A stretch of DNA of 64,000 nt from Rufibacter immobilis (GTDB taxonomy: Bacteria; Bacteroidota; Bacteroidia; Cytophagales; Hymenobacteraceae), in the NCBI RefSeq assembly GCF_003721565.1, contig NZ_RJJE01000003.1, forward strand, positions 1 to 64,000. Reading direction: 5' to 3'. Shown one piece after another: positions 57,526-64,000 of this stretch. The notes under the pieces are model-generated. The model saw only the letters and a list, made by a program, of their open reading frames with translations, was not told the DNA's origin and made no database searches. The stretch's first letter is position 1, and every line of letters starts with the position of its first letter. A program made the position numbers and the translations under genes.

Positions 57526-58179
57526 ATGATAAAAGTAATTTTGGTTGATGATCATACTTTGATCAGAGATGGGTTGAAATCTTTGCTTAAATCTGAGAAA
57601 ACGATCCAGATTGTGGGAGAGGCCGAGAACGGACAACAATTGCTGGAACTTCTGGAAACTACTACCCCAGACGTAATCATGCTGGACCTGAACATGCCCA
57701 TCATGGATGGTTTTGAGACGCTGGGGCACCTGCAGCAGAAACACCCTAACGCCAAAGTCCTCATCCTGACCATGCTGGACCAAGAAAGCTATGTACACAA
57801 AGTGCGGTCATCTGGGGCAATGGGCTATGTGCTTAAAACCGCCGGCCGAGATGAACTGGTGCACGCCATCAAAACCGTGGCCAATGACAACTCCTTTATC
57901 TGCTCAGAAGTGGCCCTCAGACTCCTGAACCGGGTAAACTCTGAAGGTACCACCGTTTCTGAAAGCAATCTCAAAAGAAACAACCCTGAACTCTCCAAGC
58001 GCGAACTGGAGGTGCTGCGCCTTATTGCCGAAGGCTACACCAACGCCGAGATTGCAGACAAACTCTTTGCCAGCAAGCGCACCATAGAGTCGCACCGCCA
58101 GCACCTCATTGAGAAGACCAAAGCCCGCAACACGGCCACCCTCATCAAGTACGCCCTTCAGCAAGGCCTTATTGACTAA
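57526..58179 (+). CDS. LuxR/NarL-family response regulator
   Basis: 217 residues. Receiver domain at 1-120: acidic pair in VDDHTLIRDG, phosphoacceptor Asp in VIMLDLNMPIMDG, Thr in LILTMLDQESY, Lys in GYVLKTAGRDE. The C-terminal LuxR helix-turn-helix contains LSKRELEVLRLIAEGYTNAE and SKRTIESHRQHLIEKT. It is a cytosolic transcription factor activated by phosphorylation. The HisKA_3 kinase at 53202-56285 is the natural partner by type and proximity, although the two STAS genes lie between them on the other strand. A very long palindrome with a T run ends the gene. Confidence 0.93.
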   Translation: MIKVILVDDHTLIRDGLKSLLKSEKTIQIVGEAENGQQLLELLETTTPDVIMLDLNMPIMDGFETLGHLQQKHPNAKVLILTMLDQESYVHKVRSSGAMGYVLKTAGRDELVHAIKTVANDNSFICSEVALRLLNRVNSEGTTVSESNLKRNNPELSKRELEVLRLIAEGYTNAEIADKLFASKRTIESHRQHLIEKTKARNTATLIKYALQQGLID

Positions 58180-58198
58180 AGAAATTTTCTTCTCCCCC

Positions 58199-58264
58199 AA
58201 AGCCGAAGGTCCCGTTTAGGGGCTGTTTTTGAAAAAACAGCCCCTAAACGGGACCTTCGGCTTT
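58199..58264. repeat. GTTTAGGGG palindrome with 14-base locus arms, terminator-like
   Basis: Arms AAAGCCGAAGGTCC and GGACCTTCGGCTTT enclose a core whose only flaw is the GA centre. The right arm runs into TTTTT, the classical intrinsic-terminator layout, 19 bases after the response-regulator stop. It is the longest palindrome in the window (66 bases). Confidence 0.92.
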
Positions 58265-58332
58265 TTACGGGTTACGCAGAGAAAAACCGTCCTCCCGGTG
58301 GGGAAGATGGCAAATGACTAAAAATCAGAAAT

Positions 58333-58527
58333 CTATTTCTTTAAAGCAGGCAGCTTAAATACCTCTTTGCCCTTTGCCTGAGGGGCTTGGATGTACTGCT
58401 GTCGTAAATCTTGCAGCCTTGCCAACGCATCATTGATGCTACCGGTATCTACTGGTAAAAGCACGCTGTTTTTCAGTAATTTCTCAATAGGCTTGCCCGC
58501 CACCGCCTTTTTAACAGAAGAATTCAT
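58333..58527 (-). CDS. Small hypothetical basic protein
   Basis: 64 residues: MNSSVKKAVAGKPIEKLLKN, then VLLPVDTGSINDALARLQDL and a Lys-rich tail ending LPALKK. It is basic, without signal peptide or membrane helix, and I recognise no family. Amphipathic helices at about 12-20 and 30-45 suggest a small helical protein. It is convergent with the response-regulator gene, separated by the long palindrome. It may be real, but support is only an open frame with protein-like composition. Confidence 0.45.
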   Translation of the reverse strand: MNSSVKKAVAGKPIEKLLKNSVLLPVDTGSINDALARLQDLRQQYIQAPQAKGKEVFKLPALKK

Positions 58528-58682
58528 AAGAGTACCTACAGGCTGTAAAGTTTATTCATGTACCGACAGCGAAATTAATTGTTAATCACGCGCACTCCAA
58601 TAGTGCCTTATATGATTGTTCTAATGAATTTGTTGCATTTAATTTTAATTTTTATCTTTACTTAACTCTAAGGCACACTGTT

Positions 58683-58769
58683 ATGCATTTCACGTTCGGT
58701 TTTCTGTTTTTCTTCCTGGGTTTGCTGGCCTCTCTGGTCTCCTGGCTGCTGGCGCTTATTTTCGGGTAA
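58683..58769 (+). CDS. Candidate 28-residue membrane peptide
   Basis: ATG at 58683 to TAA at 58767-58769 encodes 28 residues, nearly all hydrophobic: MHFTFGFLFFFLGLLASLVS followed by WLLALIFG. It would form one membrane helix with almost no soluble part, like small stress or regulatory membrane peptides. A purine-poor leader gives no clear ribosome site, as is usual in Bacteroidota. It lies in the AT-rich gap before the CDF transporter, on the same strand. It could equally be a chance frame. Confidence 0.35.
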   Translation: MHFTFGFLFFFLGLLASLVSWLLALIFG

Positions 58770-58864
58770 GCGTGTAGGCGACGGCACTGCGGGCTGTCTG
58801 GCATAAGAATCTGCTTCTTCTCACAAAACTTCGGGCGCGCCCTGCCTTCTGGTGAAAAAAGCCG

Positions 58865-58872
58865 TATTTTTG
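58865..58872 (+). promoter_or_regulatory. Putative -7 box of the CDF transporter gene
   Basis: TATTTTTG matches TAnnTTTG, placing the transcript start about 50 bases before the ATG at 58928. No good -33 TTTG is seen. Confidence 0.3.
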
Positions 58873-58927
58873 CGCCCCTTTTGCCTCTCTTCCGTTTGAT
58901 AGGCAAGGTTCCATTAGCAGCTTACCC

Positions 58928-59923
58928 ATGCCCACCCACACAAAGGCGGTTTCCTCTACACGCATCATGGCCCTCATGCTGGGGCTGGCCCTGGTTCTGT
59001 TGAGCGTGAAGTTTGGCGCCTATTTTCTCACCAACTCCAACGCCATTCTCACCGATGCGCTGGAATCCATCATCAATTTTGTAACGGGCGGGGTGGCGCT
59101 GTACAGTGTTTATCTGGCGGCCAAGCCCAAAGACCTGGACCACCCATACGGGCACGGCAAGATTGAGCTCATCTCCTCTGGCCTGGAAGGCGCTCTTATC
59201 TCCCTGGCGGGCATTGCCATCATGGTAAAGTCTGTGTACAACCTGCTTTACCCCCAGCCCATCCAGAAGATGGATTTAGGGATTCTGCTCACGCTCGTTA
59301 CCGGGGCGGTGAATTACGCCGCAGGCAGATATTTAGTGCGCCGAGGCACGCAGGAACATTCGCTCACCATCATCGCCAACGGCAAGCACCTTCTGTCTGA
59401 CGCCTACTCCAGCCTGGGGCTGGTGATTGGCCTGGGCTGCATTTACTTCACCAATATCCTCTGGCTAGACTCTGTGGTGGCCATCATCTTCGGGTCTTTC
59501 ATTACCTACACCGGCTACGGCATTGTGCGCCATTCCATCTCCGGGGTTATGGACGAGGCCGACCTCCAGCTCATGGACCGCATCATTACCGTCCTGAACC
59601 AGCGCCGCCGCGAAAACTGGATAGACCTCCACAACCTGCGTGTGATCAAGTACGGGAGCCAACTGCACATAGACTGCCACCTTACCCTGCCCTGGTACTT
59701 CAACCTACAGGAGTCGCATAAGGAGGTGGAGATTCTGCAGGAGATCATCACGCAGGAAATGGGCGACGTGGTAGAGCTCTTCGTACACTTGGACCCCTGC
59801 CTGCCCCCCGCCAGCTGCCGCCTCTGCACCAAATCTGATTGCCGGTTGCGCGAACATGAATTTGTGGGCCGCGTGGAATGGACTCTGGACAACGTGAGCG
59901 AGAACCAGAAACACAGCCTGTAA
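58928..59923 (+). CDS. Cation diffusion facilitator (CDF) metal transporter
   Basis: 331 residues with six membrane helices followed by a cytosolic ferredoxin-like domain. Metal-site residues are visible in the pattern HPYGHGKIEL after TM3 and in HLLSDAYSSLGLV (HxxxD) in TM5; the TM2 site reads NAILTDALES. The cytosolic tail ends with a cysteine cluster (CLPPASCRLCTKSDCRL) that could bind additional metal, an uncommon addition. CDF proteins export Zn2+, Co2+, Fe2+ or Mn2+ by proton antiport. Metal specificity is not certain. A palindrome copy follows 65 bases downstream. Confidence 0.9.
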   Translation: MPTHTKAVSSTRIMALMLGLALVLLSVKFGAYFLTNSNAILTDALESIINFVTGGVALYSVYLAAKPKDLDHPYGHGKIELISSGLEGALISLAGIAIMVKSVYNLLYPQPIQKMDLGILLTLVTGAVNYAAGRYLVRRGTQEHSLTIIANGKHLLSDAYSSLGLVIGLGCIYFTNILWLDSVVAIIFGSFITYTGYGIVRHSISGVMDEADLQLMDRIITVLNQRRRENWIDLHNLRVIKYGSQLHIDCHLTLPWYFNLQESHKEVEILQEIITQEMGDVVELFVHLDPCLPPASCRLCTKSDCRLREHEFVGRVEWTLDNVSENQKHSL

Positions 59924-59988
59924 TCAGGTATTTCATGGGCCCTTGCATCGGCTTCTTTCACTACTCTGTACGGGTGGCGCCCCACTTC

Positions 59989-60044
59989 ACACCGTTGCGT
60001 TTAGGGGCTGTTTTTGGAAAAACAGCCCCTAAACGCAACGGTGT
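59989..60044. repeat. GTTTAGGGG palindrome with 9-base locus arms
   Basis: ACACCGTTG and CAACGGTGT flank a perfect core with a GG centre, followed by TTTTA. It lies between convergent genes. Confidence 0.92.
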
Positions 60045-60123
60045 TTTACCAAGATTGAGTTTCCGGAGGAACAACCAGAGAAACGGGGAGCCCCAGCCCT
60101 TCATCCCGAGAATATACCATTCT

Positions 60124-61287
60124 TTATCTTTTTGCCTGGGCGGGCTTCAACCACAGATCGCTCACAATGGCGTAATGGTCTGACAGGTTCTGCCGGATGG
60201 TACGGTAGCCGGACCCTACCATGCGGGGATCATGGAGGAGGTAATCAATGCGCAGCACGGAGAACAAACCGTTGTAGGTATTGCCCAGCCCCCAGCCGCT
60301 TTCCACAAACGCATCTTTCAAGCCTTTGCTAATTCTATTATACGTGAACGAGGCGGGCGGGTCATTGAAGTCGCCGCAGACAATGACGGGGTAGGGAGAG
60401 TTTTTGATGTGGTCAGACACCACCTTCACCTGCCCGGCCCGCTTCATGGCGCCCACCTGTAGGCGCCGGATAATGTTGCGCGAGGCGGTTATCTTTTCAT
60501 CATTGGAGGGTTTGGCGTTGGGGTTGCCCAGGAACTCATAGTCTTCGCGTTTGAACCGGTTAGACTGGAAGTGCACGTTGTACACCCGTACCGTGTCCTG
60601 GCCTATTTTCAGGTCGGTGAAGATGCAGAGGTTGTTCGTTTCCTCATGAAAGAGGATGTTGCCTTTGCCCACCACGGGGTAGGTACTAAAGGTGGCAATG
60701 CCCCAGTGGTCACTGTTGCGCAATGTCTCTGTGTAGGCCACATGCAGGTTCTTGGCCTTTTGCAGATGGAGCAGGGTATCCAGGTTGTTTCGGCCGGGTT
60801 TGGAAGAGGTGTAGAACTCCTGGAAACAGAGGATATCGGGCGTTTCGTCCTGCACCATCTTAAAGATTTTGTCGCGGGTTTTAGGGTTGCCGGTCCAGTT
60901 GTAGAGGTCAAACAACCGGGCGTTGAAACTAAGCACCCGCAGCTTCTGGGCCTGGGCAGGCACCTCGTTTTTGAAGAGGTTCAACTGCACCTGTGAGCGC
61001 AGGTTATCAAACCCTATGAGCACGGCAAACAGCGAAAGGAACAGAGCCCGGCTCTTGATCAGGAGCCAGTACAGAATGAACAGCAGGTTCACGAGCAGCA
61101 GGCCCGGGAACGCCAACGCCATTAAACTGGCCAGCCAGAAAGAGCTGGGGTTGATGTACGAGGAGACATGGGAAAGAAGCAACAAGGCCGCCACACCTAC
61201 GTTCAAAAACACAATGAATTTAAACAAGAAGCTTCTTTTGATTTTCTTCCCAGCCACAGCGCTTGTATGAGTTAGGGTGTTCCCCAT
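60124..61287 (-). CDS. Membrane-anchored endonuclease/exonuclease/phosphatase (EEP) family protein
   Basis: 387 residues. Three hydrophobic helices occupy about 18-110 (FIVFLNVGVAALLLLSHVSS and the following segments). The EEP domain covers about 125-380, with LRVLSFNARLFD (Asn), ILCFQEFYT (metal-binding Glu), VYNVHFQSNR (His), PVIVCGDFNDPP (Asp/Asn) and the C-terminal SDHYAIVSDL (Asp-His). All catalytic residues of the Mg2+-dependent DNase I-like fold are present. The membrane anchor and lack of DNA-repair motifs favour a periplasmic phosphodiesterase or nuclease role. Single gene. Confidence 0.88.
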   Translation of the reverse strand: MGNTLTHTSAVAGKKIKRSFLFKFIVFLNVGVAALLLLSHVSSYINPSSFWLASLMALAFPGLLLVNLLFILYWLLIKSRALFLSLFAVLIGFDNLRSQVQLNLFKNEVPAQAQKLRVLSFNARLFDLYNWTGNPKTRDKIFKMVQDETPDILCFQEFYTSSKPGRNNLDTLLHLQKAKNLHVAYTETLRNSDHWGIATFSTYPVVGKGNILFHEETNNLCIFTDLKIGQDTVRVYNVHFQSNRFKREDYEFLGNPNAKPSNDEKITASRNIIRRLQVGAMKRAGQVKVVSDHIKNSPYPVIVCGDFNDPPASFTYNRISKGLKDAFVESGWGLGNTYNGLFSVLRIDYLLHDPRMVGSGYRTIRQNLSDHYAIVSDLWLKPAQAKR

Positions 61288-61836
61288 GCCTAAAGATACA
61301 AAGACCCGCCCTGTTTTGAAAAAATTCTATGGAAAGAAGAAAGGGCAAAGAATAGCCTGACCACCCCTTCACAACCCTTCTGGCAGCTGTCCGTACAAAA
61401 GACTCCTTTCCGCTTGCCTTCCACTGCCAGCCCCCGCAGCGCTCCCTTTTGCACTTAAAGCAATATTTAAAATAATCCAATTTATTCTATTGGACTGAAA
61501 TGATTTATATATCAAAGCTAACCTTATTACATTAACTGTGGAACGTACATTGGGGGCGTTCTTATATACCTATGACCTTCCAAAGTCCCCCCTTAGTTTA
61601 CCAGCAGAAACCAACAACAGATTCCTTTCTTTCTTCCGCCAATTAGGTTCTACCTCCTCTATGCACTTACCGCAAGCAGATAGATATTGCCAAGGATTCT
61701 AATACACTGACAAGCTGTCACACCAAACAAAGCTCAGACCTATTAACCAGCTAATTGCAACGGTTCACTTAAAGTAAAAATTATAACTGTGTGCTTAGAC
61801 ATTGCCCAATCTGGAGTGGAAATGGCAAAATTAGGA
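61288..61836. other. Intergenic region, nothing recognised
   Basis: A 549-base AT-rich stretch upstream of the EEP gene and beyond the stop of the radical SAM gene. I see no repeat, RNA gene or exact promoter box. Confidence 0.5.
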
Positions 61837-62940
61837 CTAGAACATGGAAAGCTGTTTCCCAGATTTGGGAGTGAAGGCTGTGAGATCATAGGGCGGCATG
61901 CTTCGGCCTTTGAAATGCTTCTGCAAAAAGAGCTTGAACATGGATCTGATGGTTTCGGCCCATCTCCCCTCCCCTGCCATCCTTCTCCCAAATTGGCTAT
62001 CATTGAGGTTACCACCGTGGCAGGAGCGTATTTGGTTCAGCACCTTATTGGCCCGGTCTGGGAAGGCTTTGTGAATCCAGTCTTCAAAGGTCTCGCCCAC
62101 CGCCCCGTTCAGCCGCACAATGGTGTACGCCGCAGACAAGGCTCCCGCGGCAGCGGAGGCCGCCAGAATAGCCGGCACTTCCTGGTCGTTGAGCCCCGGA
62201 ATAATGGGCGCCACCATCACGTTCACCGGAATACCCGCCTCAGACAAAGCCTTCACTACCTGCAACCGCTTTGCCCCGGTGGCGGTGCGGGGCTCCAGCT
62301 TCTGCCTTAGTTCCTCTTGCAGGGTAGTGATGGAAACATTGACGTGCACTAGTTGGTGCTGGTTCAGTTGGGTGAGCAAATCAAGGTCGCGCAGGATCAA
62401 GGCATTCTTGGTGATGATGCTGACCGGGTGCCGGTACTGCAACAGTACTTCCAGAAGTTGGCGGGTGATTTTCTTCTTCGCTTCTATGGGTTGGTAGCAG
62501 TCTGTGTTACCCGCCAGCATGATGGGCCGCACCACCCATTTAGGGTGCTCCAGCTGCGCCCGCAGTACCTGAGGCGCGTTCTCTTTTACAATGATCTTCT
62601 GCTCAAAATCCAGTCCGGCCCCTAGCCCCCAATAGGGGTGGGTATTGCGGGCGTAGCAATAAACACAGCCATGCTCGCAGCCCTGGTACGGGTTCATGGA
62701 ATACATCAAACCCAGGTCTGGGGAGTCTACCTCGTTCACTATCGTTTTAGGGTATTCCAGGAAAAATTGAGTAACAGACTTCTGCTCCCAGGGCTCATCC
62801 AGGCCTTCCAGATGCTCTACTACATATTCGTTTTTGAGGTAAGGGTTGGTGGGGTTGTATTGGGCTCCCCTACCCTTGGCCAACTCCCTGTCTTGGAAGG
62901 GCCGGTTTCTCTGCCGGTCTTTTGAAGCGCCTGTTTCCAT
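61837..62940 (-). CDS. PA0069-family radical SAM protein
   Basis: 367 residues. The radical SAM cluster motif CxxxCxxC appears in MNPYQGCEHGCVYCYARNTH, close to the N-terminus. Downstream, VRPIMLAGNTDCYQPIEAKK, SIITKNALILRDLDLL and MVAPIIPGLND are characteristic of the PA0069 group (related to spore photoproduct lyase-like Rv2578c proteins). It would bind a 4Fe-4S cluster and cleave S-adenosylmethionine; the substrate is unknown. No maturation partner is nearby. The gene stands between two AT-rich gaps. Confidence 0.88.
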   Translation of the reverse strand: METGASKDRQRNRPFQDRELAKGRGAQYNPTNPYLKNEYVVEHLEGLDEPWEQKSVTQFFLEYPKTIVNEVDSPDLGLMYSMNPYQGCEHGCVYCYARNTHPYWGLGAGLDFEQKIIVKENAPQVLRAQLEHPKWVVRPIMLAGNTDCYQPIEAKKKITRQLLEVLLQYRHPVSIITKNALILRDLDLLTQLNQHQLVHVNVSITTLQEELRQKLEPRTATGAKRLQVVKALSEAGIPVNVMVAPIIPGLNDQEVPAILAASAAAGALSAAYTIVRLNGAVGETFEDWIHKAFPDRANKVLNQIRSCHGGNLNDSQFGRRMAGEGRWAETIRSMFKLFLQKHFKGRSMPPYDLTAFTPKSGKQLSMF

Positions 62941-63230
62941 AGCTAAAAATATTAGCTATTTTATTATTCTGCAAGAAAAGCTATAAATTTTAGCAATAGT
63001 TATCCGGTACGTTTCTCCTCCAAAAGCCTATGCTTTTGTTTTCACCAGAGGGTAGAAACCGGCTTAAACCAGAAGGAGAGCATCAGCAGATTCCCTTAGG
63101 GCGGCGTACGTGTTTATACGTATTTTTTAATTTTTACCTTGATTATTCACAACTGAGGCAGACTAAATAAATTGCAATCTCGTAGGAAGAGGCATGTATT
63201 TATACTTCACACTTAACCTTTCACTTAGCT

Positions 63231-63662
63231 ATGAAAATTAACGCATTAAATTGGAGTGCTGCGTGCGCTCTGGCGGCAATGATGGCTTTCTCTTCCTGCG
63301 GCGGTAGCGGCAACCAAGAAGACCAGGCCAATGGCACTACCACAGACAACACTTCAGTTGACAGTGGCACCATGAACGATGGCACCAGCACAACCACTGA
63401 CATGGGTGGCGGCACAGACACCATGGGCACTACCGGCGGAGGCATGGGTACTACGGGTACTACCGCTGGCACCACCACTGGCGGTGGAACTACCGGTGGC
63501 GGAACTACCGGCACCACAGGTACTACCGGAACTACCGGAGGTGGCACCACTGGCACTACCGCTGGCGGAACTACCGGCACTACTGGTACTACCGGAACCA
63601 CTGGAACCACGGGTGGCGGCACTACTGGTGGAACAACCGGCGGCGGAACCACTGGCCGTTAA
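63231..63662 (+). CDS. Gly/Thr-repeat putative lipoprotein
   Basis: 143 residues. A type II signal peptide with lipobox-like FSSC (Cys at about 23) suggests lipidation. Residues 24-60 are polar and acidic; from about 62 onward the protein is almost entirely Gly and Thr in TTGTTGTTG/GGG-type repeats, ending GGGTTGR. The repetitive DNA (ACTACC/GGCGGA units) also leaves the opposite strand open as a Val/Pro-rich frame, which is an artefact of composition. Such lipoproteins are probably surface-exposed spacers; the function is unknown. Repeat number may vary between strains. A strong terminator follows. Confidence 0.72.
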   Translation: MKINALNWSAACALAAMMAFSSCGGSGNQEDQANGTTTDNTSVDSGTMNDGTSTTTDMGGGTDTMGTTGGGMGTTGTTAGTTTGGGTTGGGTTGTTGTTGTTGGGTTGTTAGGTTGTTGTTGTTGTTGGGTTGGTTGGGTTGR

Positions 63663-63702
63663 TCTGGCAGGCTGAGCTTTCAAGGCATCAGCCTGAGATA
63701 AC

Positions 63703-63748
63703 AAAAAAGGAGCGCCACCCTGGCATTAGGGTCGCGCTCCTTTTTTTT
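63703..63748. terminator. Bidirectional intrinsic terminator
   Basis: AAAAAAGGAGCGC and GCGCTCCTTTTTT form the main stem, with ACCCT/AGGGT inside and A/T runs on both sides, between convergent genes. Confidence 0.88.
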
Positions 63749-63772
63749 AGTGCCTGTTGCCTTTTAAAACAT

Positions 63773-64000
63773 CTACGGGCAGTTCTTCACTTGTTCCCGT
63801 ATTTCGCCAAAGGATACCCGCTGCTGCGGCGACTTGAATTCTTTGTGCAGGTAGTTGATGATATTGGTAAGGTCTGCCTCCGTTAGCTGCGGATTTCCCG
63901 GCATGGCCTGGTTGTACTGCTTCCCGTTGACCAGGATAGGCCCCTGGATTCCCTTCTTGATTAGGCAAGCCAACAGATCACGGTTTTTCTCCACGTAATC
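63773..64000 (-). CDS. C-terminal part of a cytochrome c (5' end outside the window)
   Basis: The last 75 codons of a leftward gene that continues past the window edge; an apparent start near 63994 is a GTG inside the frame (DYVEKNRDLL). The sequence has the cytochrome c C-terminal pattern: LACLIKKGIQGPILVNGKQY, the haem-ligand Met in NQAMPGNPQLTEADLTNI, and the closing helix INYLHKEF, followed by a short tail. The CxxCH haem-binding site would lie upstream outside the window. Probably a periplasmic electron carrier. Confidence 0.75.
   Translation of the reverse strand, partial: DYVEKNRDLLACLIKKGIQGPILVNGKQYNQAMPGNPQLTEADLTNIINYLHKEFKSPQQRVSFGEIREQVKNCP

Noticed and set aside
63221..63652. 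Val/Pro-rich minus-strand frame opposite the Gly/Thr lipoprotein
   Set aside because: Opened by the repeat composition; the plus strand has a signal peptide and lipobox.

Overview
The window looks like chromosomal DNA of an aerobic Bacteroidota, most likely family Hymenobacteraceae (Rufibacter/Pontibacter/Hymenobacter group). This is inferred from typical families (DUF5686, DUF4833, GH92 mannosidases, BSP metalloprotease, M1 peptidases, HisKA_3 kinases), from scarce Shine-Dalgarno sequences, and from a few matches to the Bacteroidota promoter consensus TTTG/TAnnTTTG. I see no phage, insertion sequence, CRISPR array, rRNA or tRNA.

Layout. 0-6.4 kb is a tight co-directional operon that looks like an inositol-lipid pathway: the tail of a probable myo-inositol-phosphate synthase, a PgpA-fold phosphatase, GtrA, a DUF5686 outer-membrane protein, a CDP-alcohol phosphatidyltransferase, DUF4833, an Scs7/FA2H-like fatty-acid hydroxylase and a PAP2 inositolphosphotransferase. 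6.6-23 kb holds two GH92 mannosidases, a secreted BSP metalloprotease, a triple-PAS histidine kinase, oxidoreductases, an APC permease and PepD. 23-36 kb holds a J-domain-like coiled-coil protein, CsbD, a Tet-type MFS pump with a palindromic operator, ArsC, an ECF sigma factor with a membrane partner, an M1 peptidase, an overlapping Crp/CatA-type pair and a fatty-acid desaturase. 36-48.5 kb holds duplicated cold-shock genes, an esterase, DinB, a POT transporter, a PLD-type nuclease, a STAS protein, an Ntn-hydrolase asparaginase, a class V aminotransferase and NhaA. 48.6-58.2 kb is a signalling block: CheB, a CheB-CheR-PAS fusion, a multi-PAS HisKA_3 kinase, two STAS proteins and a NarL-type regulator. 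58.3-64 kb holds a CDF metal transporter, a membrane-anchored EEP nuclease/phosphatase, a PA0069 radical SAM protein, a Gly/Thr-repeat lipoprotein and a cytochrome c fragment.

The most striking feature lies between the genes. About thirty copies or remnants of one palindrome (left half CGTTTAGGGGCTGTTTTT, right half AAAAACAGCCCCTAAACG) sit mostly just after stop codons, from 6.4 kb onward. In at least eleven copies the stem continues outward into arms whose sequence differs at every locus but is always self-complementary. Some variants carry compensated changes inside the core. This points to a hairpin maintained as RNA or DNA structure, probably acting as a bidirectional transcription terminator and perhaps mobile. 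Two further non-coding repeat families occur near 23, 29 and 31 kb.
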